Shown here: positions 1-11,956 of the stretch, piece after piece
Position numbering within the stretch: position 1 is the stretch's first letter
Layout of the letters: each line of letters starts with the position of its first letter
Source: Hyperoplus lanceolatus
Lineage: Eukaryota; Chordata; Actinopteri; Uranoscopiformes; Ammodytidae
NCBI GenBank assembly: GCA_026929865.2
Contig: CM049400.1
Coordinates: forward strand, 18,055,001-18,119,000
Length of the DNA: 64,000 nucleotides
Reading direction: 5' to 3'
Notes under the pieces: model-generated
Told to the model about the DNA's origin: nothing
The model's input: the letters and a program-made list of their open reading frames with translations, nothing else
The model's database searches: none
Position numbers and translations under genes: made by a program

Positions 1-1161
1 TCCAAGACAAAGACAGGATTTTTGAACATTGACAAAGAGGAGTAGAAGGAGACAATGAGGTACAGAATGTAAGGTGATTTCTAAAGAGAATGAAGGGGGG
101 AGTAATCAAGTTTGCCCACGCTTTTATTCTCCTGTTCTAAACGAGGCATGTTTTGTCCATGTGTCATAGCTGTTGACCGTGAACAGAGATGGCTATGTTC
201 TCCTTGTAGGTATATATTACTCAATTAACGTTGATAGAAATCGCACATCCATCATAAAACTACAGACACAGTCCATTCATCTGAATTAGCTGATTGAGTG
301 ACAGGGCACAGATGAGGAGACGATCTGTCTTTGTCCCTCTCCGCAATCTGGGATGATGCATTTATGAATTATCTTTCAAAGCAAAGCAATTGCATTTTTT
401 TTATGCTGAAGCATATTTCAAAAAGAATAAGGCTTTCCGAGTGTGCAAATCGTTACAGCTGGATTATCACTGACTTGCAGCAATTAACTTCTCTCCGCTT
501 CAACATTCCGCACACCGCTCTGTCGGCTGCCTATTCCTACGGACACAAGATTTTGTCAATATATTTTTTTCTATGCATGCTGCTCACGCGGTTGCATAAG
601 GCAGGGGATGGGGCTATAACGCAATGAGTTATCTAACATGACAAGTCAGAGCAGGACAAAGCTGCAGCTGTGTGTGTGTGAATATGGGCTGTGAAAGTAT
701 TTCAGTGGCTCAGTGTGGGGACTAGGGGAAGGTGAAGTCATAATAACCCTGCCAGACAGTCAACCTTCATAGAGCCTCTGGGGTAGAAGAAGCCTATAGA
801 TCAGAGAGCTTTGTTCACCTGCCATAGCTGATGGAGAAGAGCTACTCAAAAACAGTCCGATGATTTAAATGTATCTCCTCAAATGTCACTGTTCTCTCTG
901 CCTGTGTGGCCATTCTTTTTTTGAAAATACGATGCTCCCTTTGGTTCCCCTTACACAGCGAGCTGATGCACATGGTGGTGGGCCTTATACAGTATAAAGC
1001 TAGTGAGTGAGTGTATGTAAATCACAACAAGTAATCCCCCTCCTTCAGGCTGTCGCTACACAGCTGGCTGCAAGAAAGAGAGAGAGAGAGAGAGAGAAAG
1101 AGAGACCTCCCTCCATTCCTGTGAGAGGAAATCTGCTTTTCTTTATTAATTATGCTGATTT

Positions 1162-1308
<147 letters not shown>

Positions 1309-1737
1309 CACATGTGCAAAAAGCACCAGCCAATCAACCAGTAGCAATTACTTCCTTCAAAAGGACAGTGAATATCCAGCTTCCTCAAATCAAGCCGCAT
1401 TGTGCTAGCCAGCCATGCAGGCTCTGTTCCAGTAAATCAGTTTTCCAGCCAGTTAATGACACATGATTGGATGACACATGAGGTCTTCCCTAAAGCATCA
1501 GAAGAAATTCTAACCTACAAAATAGCCCTCAAGTCGCTTACTTCAGTGCACCTGGACTAGAAAAGCAATCTGTGGCAAAGACACCCGGTCATGTTTTTGA
1601 GAAGGTTGTGACAGTATTTTTTTTGTTGAAGGAGGGAAGGGGAATATGTACCGCATGTCTGGGCTTATTAAAACAGAAGCAGTTCCCATCCAGTATACGG
1701 AAGCCACGCTGGCATTAATTAGACAGCATTCACAACA

Positions 1738-1740
<3 letters not shown>

Positions 1741-1820
<80 letters not shown>
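1741..1820. repeat. (TG)n microsatellite
   Basis: A pure TG array of about 80 bp. Confidence 0.97.
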
Positions 1821-1821
<1 letters not shown>

Positions 1822-2071
1822 ATGCATGTGTGTGCATTACTGTACACATTCAATCAGAGAAAGAGAGAGAACTTCAAAGAGACCAGGGAGTCTCCGAAGA
1901 GCTTGTGGCATTCAGAAGTCACATTCGCTCAAAGAGGCGTGTTAATGAAAACTAAAGTCGCATTGCATCAAGCGGGGAAGACTTCATTCAATTGGGTATG
2001 ATGATCCCCATAAGCGCCTGGTGATTTTTGGAAGCAGTGTGGATGAGCTGTAAGCCCGGATCCCTCATCAC

Positions 2072-2193
<122 letters not shown>

Positions 2194-2980
2194 CTTCAGT
2201 TTGATTTGCTTAATGCCAGTGTATTAACATGAAATGAAAGAGTGCGCTGGCATGCATCACAGAACAAATGCCACGGGGGAATCACTCACAAGATAGGCTA
2301 CACTCACTTGCAGCTGTAAAGTGAGTGGGCCACTTCCTTTAACGCACATCTCAGCTTTTTTTCTCACGTTGTAAACAAGAGCAATGGAGGGTGAATCACT
2401 CGGCAGGTTAGAGCTTGTCTTCACGACTGACACAAAAAGGGTATAACTTTGCAGCACACACATTCCAACTCTAAGCTTAGCTGGAAACTATTATCTACTG
2501 CTTCAAGCCCACACCCTCCAGATTTACACATAAACAACACTGAGGCTTCTGATGCCTGGCAGACAAGTTGAATTCCAATGTGTGAGAGAAACTCCCCGGC
2601 AGGACAGCATCCAGCTACTTAAATCAAGCTGAAGGCGACGCTATGTGTGTCTTCGCTTGATAAAGAGGGGAAAACTAACTCGTGTCTGAAGTGCGTTGGC
2701 AGTGACGGGCAAAACGAGCTGCACTCAAAGACAGCTCTCCCACGGTGAGACTACCCTGTAACCTTGACAAAAAAAAACAGAGGAATACCGCCGTGGCATA
2801 CATTAGCAGTGACAGACAGACAGTGTGGCTGACAGGGAAGAGAAAAACACAGAGAAGTATTGTCCACCACGGCGGGAGAGATTAAAAGCTTTCCCTCTTG
2901 ACTTGCTTGCCTGCCTTCCACCAACTCAAACCTAATACCGTCCCATGGATTAGGCAAGACCCGTCTCTAAATCCCCCAGT

Positions 2981-3011
<31 letters not shown>

Positions 3012-3103
3012 CACAGCCAACAGAGACTATAAGGAGAGACAAAGTCACACAAGAAAGTGGAGAAAGTGAGGAATTCTGGGAAAGTTCTCTTCTTCTGACT
3101 TAC

Positions 3104-3196
3104 CCTCTCTCCACTGTTCCTCCGCAGAGTCCCCACCGGCAGTTTAAGCATCAGCCGGCGGGTTCTCCCGGGCGTCATGGCTCCCTGCACCACCAT
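3104..3196 (-). CDS. Candidate alternative first coding exon (31 codons) of a minus-strand gene
   Basis: Read on the minus strand from the ATG at 3196, the frame is open for exactly 31 codons. It ends at a strong donor (AGG then GTAAGT) in phase 0. A second in-frame ATG lies at 3178. The peptide is basic, with an R-T-R-R patch and a M-L-K-L-P-V-G-T-L-R-R stretch. The sequence upstream on the minus strand is fairly CpG-rich (about 3200-3340), as expected near a promoter. Phase and strand match the frmd4a-like exon at 57270-57314, so I infer an alternative start of the same gene, but I do not recognise the peptide itself. It could instead begin an unrelated gene lying to the left, or be a chance frame. 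No acceptor exon is visible in the window. Confidence 0.4.
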
Positions 3197-3516
3197 AGTG
3201 CTACTGCGCTCCAGAGTGTGTGTGTCCGTGGGTGTGTGAGCATGGGTGCGAGGTGCGTGGGAGGTGGGTGTCCTAGCCGTCCCTTCCAGCCTGGCAGCCG
3301 GGTGCTCCACGCGGGCTTGCGCGTGGGTCGCGTAAATAGATTAGGGAAAGAAAGTGAGTGATGTCAGTGTGTAGCCTACACACACACACACACGCACACA
3401 GCAGCCCCAACCTGCCACTTCCTATGTGCCTCTCCCTGCTTCTGCTTCCCTCTGTGGTAGAAGAACACTTCCCATCTCCTCTCAGCTGCGCTCCACTCTG
3501 CCGCTCACGAGGTGAA

Positions 3517-3651
<135 letters not shown>

Positions 3652-4061
3652 TGAGAGTGTGTGTGAGAGGGAGCGCGCTTTGTCTCTCCTCTCTTTCTTC
3701 TCTTTTCCAGCCCCCTTCCTTCCCTATATCTCCTTGCCTCCCACATACACACTCTTCCTTCAGTTGGGGGGGCTTAACCAGGTCACTGGATTAATGTGAC
3801 GTTACGGCTGTTATTAGCATACGCGCTCGTGTCACGTGCTCCAATAATAATTGTGTGTGAGCATACACAACACCCCCCCACCATCATCCATCCGCACACA
3901 CCCACACACACACAGCTTTTACAGGGGATCACGTGGGGGACCTCAAAAGGAATATGGGATGTTTTGCCATCTGGTAGGGAGATTATCTTTGAAATCCCAC
4001 ATCCAGCTTTCTCTCCCAGCACTGTCTATCTGGACTACGACACAAATGGGGGAGGGGGGGA

Positions 4062-4082
4062 CACGCACACGCACACACGCAC

Positions 4083-4150
<68 letters not shown>

Positions 4151-4155
4151 ACACG
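4062..4155. repeat. (CA)n microsatellite with CG and AA interruptions
   Basis: An imperfect CA array of about 94 bp. Confidence 0.95.
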
Positions 4156-4557
4156 TCAAGCAAGCACAACCTTCATGCATGCAGATATTGACTTCGCTGT
4201 CACTTAATTTATCGTCTGCATGCGGAAAAGTGTGAAAATTGCCTGATTTTTCTTTTGTTCTTTTCCAAACATCTTCATGTGTGACAGCAGTGGAGCTGCA
4301 AGGCCTCATTCCCTGCAGAGATCTGTTATCATGATGGATATCATGCAGATTCCCCCCAAACCATTCTTTCAGCTGAGTCAGTCCTCCTGTATCCACCACA
4401 GTGGTCCTTACATCTCCATTAAAGCTATTGGACTCATGAGTTACAGCTGCACCATAGTGACTTACTGTCATATTTCTCATCATCACTCACCACCAGCTCT
4501 GTTTGCCATCTGCACATCTATACTAAACTGTCAGCTGATTAACTTAAGTGGATCAAC

Positions 4558-4558
<1 letters not shown>

Positions 4559-4609
<51 letters not shown>
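4559..4609. repeat. (CA)n microsatellite
   Basis: A CA array of about 50 bp followed by a short TA run. Confidence 0.95.
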
Positions 4610-4616
<7 letters not shown>

Positions 4617-5561
4617 TTGCAGATGTTCGATCTCTACATATGCACGTAGGTTGTAGCACATGTATGGCCGGCCGGTTCAACTATAGAAGAGCAAGCAGAT
4701 CTCTTGTATGGGATAGATAGGTAGCTGTTGTAAGCCAGTAACACTGGATTATAACCAGAAAGATTTAGCTCGTTCATCACAGTTATGAGTTGACAGTTGA
4801 GAGCAGGTCAGAGGGTATGAAATCAGATTAAAGCCACCATTCTAAATGAGCAACCAAACGCTTTTTTTTTCAACCGACCTAGCAAGTAGGTTTAGTGACA
4901 TGATACTGTATATGCCACGCTCACGTAGTCACACCCACACACACACACACACAAAAAAAAACACACACATTGTGATAAAGCCGAATATACAGGAAAAAAT
5001 CCTCCGCAGTGGTAATCCCCAGTAAGCATTATTTATTCAATGCCCTGGCCCACATCAGTGTGTGAGTGACTGTGGCCTACATGAGAAATATCAGAGGGCT
5101 ATTTATAAACGTTGTGTGCAGACATCCAGGTCTTGCAGATGGACGTGCTTGAGGAATTGAAAAAGGAGAGCGAAGGACTCGCTTCAGTTCTCTGCTTGCT
5201 TGTTTTGTTTGTGGTACTCTTTGCGTGGCGCGCGTGTGAGTGTGTGTTTAATGTAAATTCAGACAGCGATGACTCTGCAGATTCGTGAGACAAAAGCCTT
5301 GCATTGCTTTCACAGGGTTCTTGTACACACAACTCTAACAAGGGAGATGACAATACTCCCTCCTAATTGAACAGTAAATAATGTGTGTTTGTTTTTGTTG
5401 TTTGTTCTCCTCTGCTGCTTTCGTTTTTTTCAAATTCCACTGCCTCAAATCTAGTGAGGTAATAAGTGCTCGCCATGACAGGGGGTTGGAAAAACAAACA
5501 ACATGTTACTATTCTGGATGCTTCAGGCTAGATGAACAATGACCCATTTCAGTCAACAAAC

Positions 5562-5601
5562 ACACGCACGCACGCACGCACGCACGCACGCACACACGCA
5601 C

Positions 5602-5638
<37 letters not shown>

Positions 5639-5645
5639 AACACAA
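5562..5645. repeat. (CACG)n/(CA)n microsatellite
   Basis: Tetranucleotide CACG units pass into CA units. Confidence 0.95.
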
Positions 5646-5992
5646 ATAAAGGCTATTTGAACACCATGAAACAAATATGTGAAATAAAAATGTTGCACAC
5701 ATCACACAGAAAATCTGGCTAAAAAAATATTGGAGTTTCTGACAGGATTCAATATGCTTGATCAGTTCACAAAAGCTATCCTCAGAATGGTAAGGTGTCA
5801 AAGGTAACATGTTACAATAACACAATACCCAAAAGCATCTGCAGATAACAAGAGAAAGAGAGGGAGAGAGAGAGAGAGATTTTTTTTTTTTGAGATTTTA
5901 CAAAAATACTTTATTCAAATATTCATTATTTTACATGAACATTCAACAATTTAAAAGTCAATTAATGTTTATCTCTTCATTTTAAAAATAAA

Positions 5993-8898
5993 TTATCTTT
6001 TAAAAACATGTGCAAACAACAACTCATCATCGATAACTGAACAAACAATGTTCCCATAGCACCAGCGGGTCTTAAAAGTGTCTAGATCTCCAATGTTTTT
6101 ATAAAAACTATACTCTAGCCACAGTCTGACTCTGATGTTGATTAGCCAGACTGTGCCTGCGTCCTGCCCTTCTTTGTTTTCAATTTGGTTTTTTCTGCTG
6201 ATGTAAATTGCCATTTTGGCTTCACCAGATAAAAAATTCAAAAGTTGACATTTTTCCTTGTTCTCTTTTTGGTATCTGGCACCCATGATAAAAACTCTGT
6301 CGGAAAAAATTACACCAAATTAATTAAAAACCAATGCTAAAAGAGTGAAGAACTGCGCTAGTCGCTTACACTCAGTAAAAACATGAAAAACAGTCTCAAG
6401 GAGATCACAAAAAGGACACGTGTTAAAAACCGCTGGATTAAGAACAGAAATAAAAGAATTGGAGGCAATGGCACCATGTAAAATTCGCCACTGGAGGTCG
6501 GCAGTCCGTTTTTTAAGGGGAGGTTTATAAAACAATCTCCATTGAGGACCGGGCCCAGTGTGGCCCCCCAGCCTACTGGTCCACACAGTGGGGGGGCGGC
6601 TGCTCAGTCCGGCTCTGTTTATGCTCTTATTGCAGTTGGCGTAAATGGTTTTCTTGTCTGCTTTATTTACGGTCAGCCTGCTCATGTTGCTTGGAGTGAG
6701 CAGGGGCCCGGTCAGCTCTCCTACCACGGGGCTCAGGCGGACATCAGGGAAGGGGTCAGTGGGGTCTGGTGTGGCTCTTTTCAGGCAGTAATCTTTGAGG
6801 AGACTTCTTTCTTTGATGCTCAGCCTCTGCCTCCAGAGCTCCAAGAGTCTCTCCGCCACTCGCTGTGATTGAAGGCCCAGCCGAGTGCCCAGGGCCCTGG
6901 CATCATCCAGCTCTGGCCCCACTTCCTCCACCAGCTGCTGCAGGCAGACGGTCCCTGAGCGGCACAGCGCCCCCGTCAGGCCGGGGGTGGTGTTGTTGGT
7001 GATGTCCAGCCTGGCCCCGTGGATCAGCGGCTCCTTTAGTAACCAGTACAGAGAGTTAGCTTCATGGCACACTTTACGATTAAAAAGGGCCCATGACTTA
7101 AAAACACCCTGATAAAACGGAGGTAACCCACTTAAATTTAAAAATTTAGAATCAGTTAAAAACAGAGCAGTATCCAGCCCCAGGTTACTTACATGTCTGA
7201 GAATGCAGCTGGCCACATTCCTCCACACCAGGTCTGTCGAACCAGACAGGAACTTCTGTACAAACTGAATTCTAAAAGTGGCTGTTCTACTGGCCAAGTG
7301 GATGAGGCCCTGTCCCCCCTCCTCTCTGGATAAAAACAGCACTCCCTGTGGCACCCAGTGCAACCCGTCCCAGAAAAAATCCACTATTTTTTTTTTTAAT
7401 TTGGGCTAGTAAGCCTGAGGGAGGGTCAACACATGAGAGGCGGTGCCACAGTTGGGAAGCTACTAGATTATTTAAAACCAGGACTCTACCTCTGTAGGAC
7501 ATCTGTGGCAGTAGCCATTTCCACTTAATTAGTTTACTTTCTACTTTTTCAGTGACGTTCTCCCAGTTCTTCTGGACTAAAACATCCTTACCAAGGAATA
7601 CACCAAGGTACTTAATTCCGTCTGTCTTCCAGGTTAAATTTTGGGAAAGAACTGGGAGACCGTCACGCCATTCACCGACAGCGAGGGCTTCACTCTTTTT
7701 CCAGTTAACCCTCGCTGCCGATGTAGCTGCAAAATCATCAATAATGTTAATTAAAATGTCCACATCTGCTTGGTTTTTAGTAAAAACAATTACATCATCA
7801 GCGTAAGCAGATAAAACAATATTTTCATTAAAACCAGGTAAAACCAGACCTTGTAGGTTGGAGCGTATTTTGTTGAGGAGGGGTTCCAGGGAGAGCGTGT
7901 AGAGCATTCCGGACAAAGCACAGCCCTGCCGCACGCCTCTACACACTCTAAAAGGAGCACACAGACCACCGTTAAATTTCAGCACACTCTCAACATTACT
8001 GTACAACACTTTGATCTTGGCTATGAAGCCAGCGCTGAACCCAAACTTCTCCATAACTCTCCAGAGGAAGTTGTGTTCGACGCGGTCAAATGCCTTTTCC
8101 TGGTCTAGGGAAATCAAACCAGTGTTAATGCCAATAGACTTAGAGACCTCCAAGACATCCCGAATTAGGTAGACGTTGTCTACCATGGACCTGCCGGGCA
8201 CACAGTACGTTTGGTCCCGATGGACGGACTGCTCCATCGCCTCCCTCAGCCTGTTGGCGAAGGCTTTGGACAGAAGCTTGTAATCCACACAAAGCAATGA
8301 CACAGGCCGCCAGTTCTTGATATCCTGCAAATTACCTTTTTTGGGTAAGAGTGTTATAACTGCCCTCCGGCAGGACATCGGCATGGAGCCGCAGGCCAGG
8401 CTTTCATTAAAAACATCTAACAGGTCTGCAGCTAAAATATCCCAGTATGCTTTATAAAACTCAACTGTCAGACCGTCGATGCCCGGAGCCTTCCGCCCCT
8501 GCATGCCCTTGTAGCTCCTCCCTGCTCAGAGGCCTCTCCAGCTGTGAGTTGGTCTCCGTAGAGACCTGAGGTAGCCCCCTTAGGAACCCCTCCAGCGTGT
8601 CCTTCTCCTCGTACTCCGAGGAGTAGAGGGAGGAATAAAACTCTACAGCTCTGGCCCTGATTTGCCCTGACTCTGTCAGCTCCTGGCCTGTGTCTGAAAG
8701 CAATGTGTGGATTACCCGCCTCTGCCCATTCCTCCGCTCCAGGCCGAAGAAGAAGCTAGATGGAGCATCCATCTCAGTGATGTTCTGTACTCGGGACCTG
8801 ACTAGAGCGCCTTGTACTTTAGTGTCCAGCAGGTCAGCTAATAAAAGCTTTTTTTCTTTGAGGATTTCAATATATCCCCGTTCTCCATGATGATTCAC
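5993..8898 (-). pseudogene. LINE ORF2, reverse transcriptase and C-terminal part, frameshifted
   Basis: Three pieces, read right to left. At 8461-8898 is the linker after the endonuclease. At 7287-8504 is the reverse transcriptase proper, with the G-R-K-A-P-G-I-D-G-L entry motif, L-D-Q-E-K-A-F-D-R-V, G-V-R-Q-G-C and the catalytic Y-A-D-D-V-I-V-F box. At 6320-7384 is the C-terminal region, with a L-Q-W-R-I-L-H-G motif and a C-P-F-C ... H ... C zinc-binding cluster. A stop near 6317-6319 interrupts the frame, which then continues in phase to 5993. Frameshifts lie near 8890, near 8470-8505, and at the homopolymer around 7385-7395. The motifs are intact enough to name the enzyme (RNA-directed DNA polymerase used for target-primed reverse transcription), but no continuous product can be made. 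Confidence 0.9.
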
Positions 8899-9751
8899 TC
8901 ATCTTTTCCAGTTCTACTATAACAGTCTCTAAATCCTTCATAGATCTAGTAATGTCCTGTGAGACGTTGAGGGTGTGCTGCTGACATAGAAGTTGGATTT
9001 GAGTCTTACCATGGTCCCACCACTGCCTAAGACTACTAAAATCCCCCTTTCGCTGCCTAAAAACACCCCAAAAATAACCTAAAACATCCTTAAACTTTCT
9101 GTCTAATGCTAAACTAGAGTTAAAATGCCAATGTGCGCTTTTTGGCTTAAAATCTCTAATTAAAACATGACATACAAGCAAGGAATGATCACTAAAACCA
9201 GATGGCATAATACTACACATTTTAAAAATATTAAAATGATGCTTAAAACCATAAAACCTATCTAGCCTAGCTGAGGAGATCCTACTCTCTCTAAGGTGGG
9301 ACCAGGTGTACTGACGGCAGTCTGCATGCATCCTTCTCCACACGTCCACTAGGCCATGAGAATGGACCAGCTGCCTCAGCGCATGTTGAGAGGCTGGATG
9401 TGGCTCTGCATGATTGCGATCTAACGCCTCATTTTCTGTACAATTAAAATCCCCACCCAAGAATAAAAAATCCTCTGAGTTACAGCTATTTAATTTGTCT
9501 GTTATTTTTTCTAAAAACAGCTTCCTCTCTGTACCATTGGTTGGAGCATAAACATTTATAAAAACGATATTAAAATGTTCAAACTGCGCTTTAATTAAAA
9601 GCAACCTCCCCATTATGACATGCTCGACCTCCATGGAGACTGGAGAGAAACCCCTAGAAAAGAGTAAGCCCACCCCTCCACTTAGGTTAGTGTGCGGTGC
9701 GCGGTGCGGCGATCGGCCGCTCGGAGACAGCACTCGGCCCCGCAGCTGCAT
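8867..9751 (-). pseudogene. LINE ORF2, AP-like endonuclease domain, N-terminally truncated
   Basis: The frame encodes the middle and C-terminal part of an exonuclease-endonuclease-phosphatase fold. Visible are F-I-N-V-Y-A-P-T, the G-G-D-F-N metal-site motif, Y-T-W-S-H-L-R-E and the S-D-H catalytic triplet near the end. The N-terminal third, which carries the first catalytic Asn and Glu in this family, is absent. The frame runs directly into GC-rich sequence that is shared, in another frame, with the end of ORF1. The domain would nick target DNA in a live element, but here it cannot be functional. Its downstream end shifts frame near 8890 into the reverse transcriptase part. Confidence 0.85.
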
Positions 9752-10503
9752 CCCCCACAGCCGCGGAGCGGAGCTCCGCAGGGGCTTCCCCTCGCCCCGC
9801 CGCCCCGCCCCGCTGCCCTCCCGGGGCCAGGCGGAGCCGGCTCCCCGCGCCCCGGACAGGCCTTCACTGTATGGCCCTCAATGCCACAACCAAAGCACTT
9901 CATTACTGACGAGGAAGCAAATATCACGTAATCATAATCATCTACCTTAACGTGAAAGCGGAGGTTGAGCTCCGCGTCTCGGTTGTTAAGTATCATATAG
10001 ATGTGTCTGCGATGAGACACTACGTGCTTCAGTAAGGGAGACTTACAACCAGACAGGATCTTCTTCATCGGTGATACTACTTTTCCATGTCTGGAAAGCT
10101 CTTTACTGAGAAACTCGTCAGAAACTAACGGAGGGACATTAGATAGAGTAACTTTGGTTGCCGGCTGTTCCAGGGGCAGCACCTGCACGAACATGCCATT
10201 CACAGTGAGACCTGCCTCGATCACGCGGTTTACCTTCTCCACCTGGTCCAGGAAGAGCACAACGGCGCTGTTCATCCGAGCGGCCGACTTCAGGCTGCCG
10301 TGCCCGACCAGCGCACCCACCGCCATACCTATATCCTCCACGCTACACGGGAAGCTGGCACCAACTTTGATGCCATGCTTCCGCGTGAGCTGAGAGAACA
10401 CGCCATTTACCATGGCGTCTCTCAAGACGCCGACCAGCGAGTACGCCGGCAGGCACAAACACCACACACAAAACCCCCTTAACTCCCAAAAAACAAATGT
10501 CAA
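9682..10503 (-). pseudogene. LINE ORF1 (gag-like nucleic-acid-binding protein), C-terminally altered
   Basis: The frame is 273 codons. An internal ATG, the M-V-N-G-V-F-S-Q-L start, may be the true one, because the first roughly 30 residues look like untranslated sequence. The body has the L-E-Q-P-A-T-K-V-T-L-S-N-V-P-P segment typical of Tx1-group ORF1. One CCHC knuckle follows, C-F-G-C-G-I-E-G-H-T-V-K-A-C, encoded near 9870-9910. After the knuckle the reading changes abruptly to a low-complexity Gly/Pro/Arg stretch from very GC-rich DNA (about 9690-9870), and the frame stops. In a live element ORF1 coats the RNA. Here the C-terminus appears lost in the same deletion that removed the start of the endonuclease. 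Confidence 0.8.
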
Positions 10504-10940
10504 TCAAATAAACTTTCACCAGTGCAACTACATTTAAGTTTAAATCATTACAAACAAAAATAAATCAAGATAGAAAACACACACGCTCCCGACTCATTCA
10601 CACACCTCACTCCCAGCATGCACCGAGAGAGAGAGGGGAGAGAAAGAAAATAAGAAATTATAGAGAAAAGATCACTACCTGCCTGGTTACATGAGATGCT
10701 AATGAGTGAGGGGGCAAACAAAGCGTCTGGCTTGTCTGGGTAAGCTCTATACTGCGTGTGTGTCTGTGTGAGTCTTTGTTCATTGCTGTAAGTCGAAGAA
10801 GAAGAAGAAGAAGAAGAAGCAATGGTTCTCAAGAGCAGAATTCTGGCATTGTTATACATTCATTTACCCTGATAACCCAGCCAGTCTCAGCCCACGGCGG
10901 TCTGACTCATCCCTATGGTCCTGCTCCTCCCTGTATGTTG

Positions 10941-10943
<3 letters not shown>

Positions 10944-10993
<50 letters not shown>
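10944..10993. repeat. (TG)n microsatellite
   Basis: A TG array of about 50 bp. A short (GAA)n run lies at about 10796-10820. Confidence 0.95.
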
Positions 10994-10995
<2 letters not shown>

Positions 10996-11564
10996 CGGGT
11001 GTGTTTATGGAAATGCCCTCTAGCTGGACTCGCTCCCCATCCCAGGCAGGGAGAGAGGGGGTTGTATGTTTATGTTTTCAAGACTCAAAATTACAAAGGG
11101 TTGTGTTACACACCGCCAGGATATGCAGATACACGGTTAAAATGGCTCCAACAGTGCCACCCAGATAGCTAAATTCAATTCCTTTTCTCACTGTGTTCTC
11201 CTTGCACGTGCTTGCTAAGCGAGAAGGAGATGAGCAGAAAAGCGGACCTTCACACCCTTCATCGGGGCCAGAACCAATCATGGGAAAAACACTTTCACAT
11301 GCTCAGGAATGTTGCAGATAGCCTGTGAGATTATTTTAAGGGGAAATGAGGACAAATTAAAATAAAGAAAATAGGGCATATTGATATTTGAGAGAGATTT
11401 GGTGGAACGCGTGGGACAGGTTTTCCGGGTCAAACCGTGTCGCTCGGCACAACATTTGCTAAACCCACAGTGAGGTGACTGCTGTGTGTGCATGTGTGGG
11501 CGTGTGCACATGCTGTTTGTCTGCCTGCTTGTGTGTCTTTCATTATGATTAGCATTGCAACCCG

Positions 11565-11956
11565 ACAAAGGGATAGCCTGGCTCCGCCCGCCCGCCTACT
11601 TCCGGCCAAATTTTATTTTCCCTTCAGTAGTCAGTCTGGGTGTACAGCCCATTTCCCAGTTTTGCTGGAGATTCGACAGCCGGTCCAATCAGCGAACAGA
11701 GCGAGTGGCTGAGAACGATGACGTCGAAGTCGCGCTCCAGTTTCAGTTGCCAGAAGCCGGCTCATGACACACGTGACGACCAAACGTTATGCGATTGGTT
11801 GGCTAATCCAGAGTGGCACTGGGCAGATCCAATAGTTTTAAACTTTAACAGACACCCGCCTCCATGAGTGAACGTTTGCCAATTAAAGCACTGCCAGACC
11901 TTCTGTACAAATGAAATGAAGTACGATGGTCTGGTAGCACCAGGCTAACAAAGGGA
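11565..11956. mobile_element. 374-bp non-autonomous DNA transposon with perfect 9-bp target-site duplication
   Basis: The element spans 11574-11947. It begins TAGCCTGG and ends CCAGGCTA. Both flanks carry ACAAAGGGA, at 11565-11573 and 11948-11956. Near the right end is a subterminal stem with CCAGACC and GGTCTGG arms around a short loop, followed by the terminal CCAGGCTA. The element at 49475-51308 has the same termini and a similar subterminal arrangement, so they are one family. No transposase frame is present. A 9-bp duplication is typical of Mutator-like elements, which I infer only from that length. Confidence 0.85.

Larger units (their letters stand above)
5880..10623 (-). mobile_element. 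Decayed Tx1-type non-LTR retrotransposon (LINE) inserted in a GA/TC-rich array
   Basis: Read on the minus strand this is a nearly full-span LINE: a 5' UTR (about 10620-10504), an ORF1 with a CCHC knuckle, then ORF2 with endonuclease, reverse transcriptase and a C-terminal zinc-binding segment. A short 3' UTR follows, with an AATAAAG signal, ending in a 12-A tail (the T run at 5880-5891). GA/TC-rich sequence flanks both ends: 5850-5879 next to the tail and 10624-10646 next to the 5' end. The copy is dead. The ORF1/ORF2 junction lacks the endonuclease N-terminus, ORF2 is split over three frames, and there is at least one in-frame stop. Assignment to the Tx1 group rests on the look of ORF1 and of the Y-T-W-S-H-L-R-E endonuclease segment. 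No database search was made. Confidence 0.88.

Noticed and set aside
5562-5645. Possible CRISPR-like array
   Set aside because: The units are contiguous di- and tetranucleotide repeats without spacers, and the sequence is vertebrate.
6542-10482. Plus-strand frames across the LINE (for example 6542-6868 and 9615-9950)
   Set aside because: They are antisense to clear LINE ORF1/ORF2 coding motifs on the minus strand and show no motif of their own.
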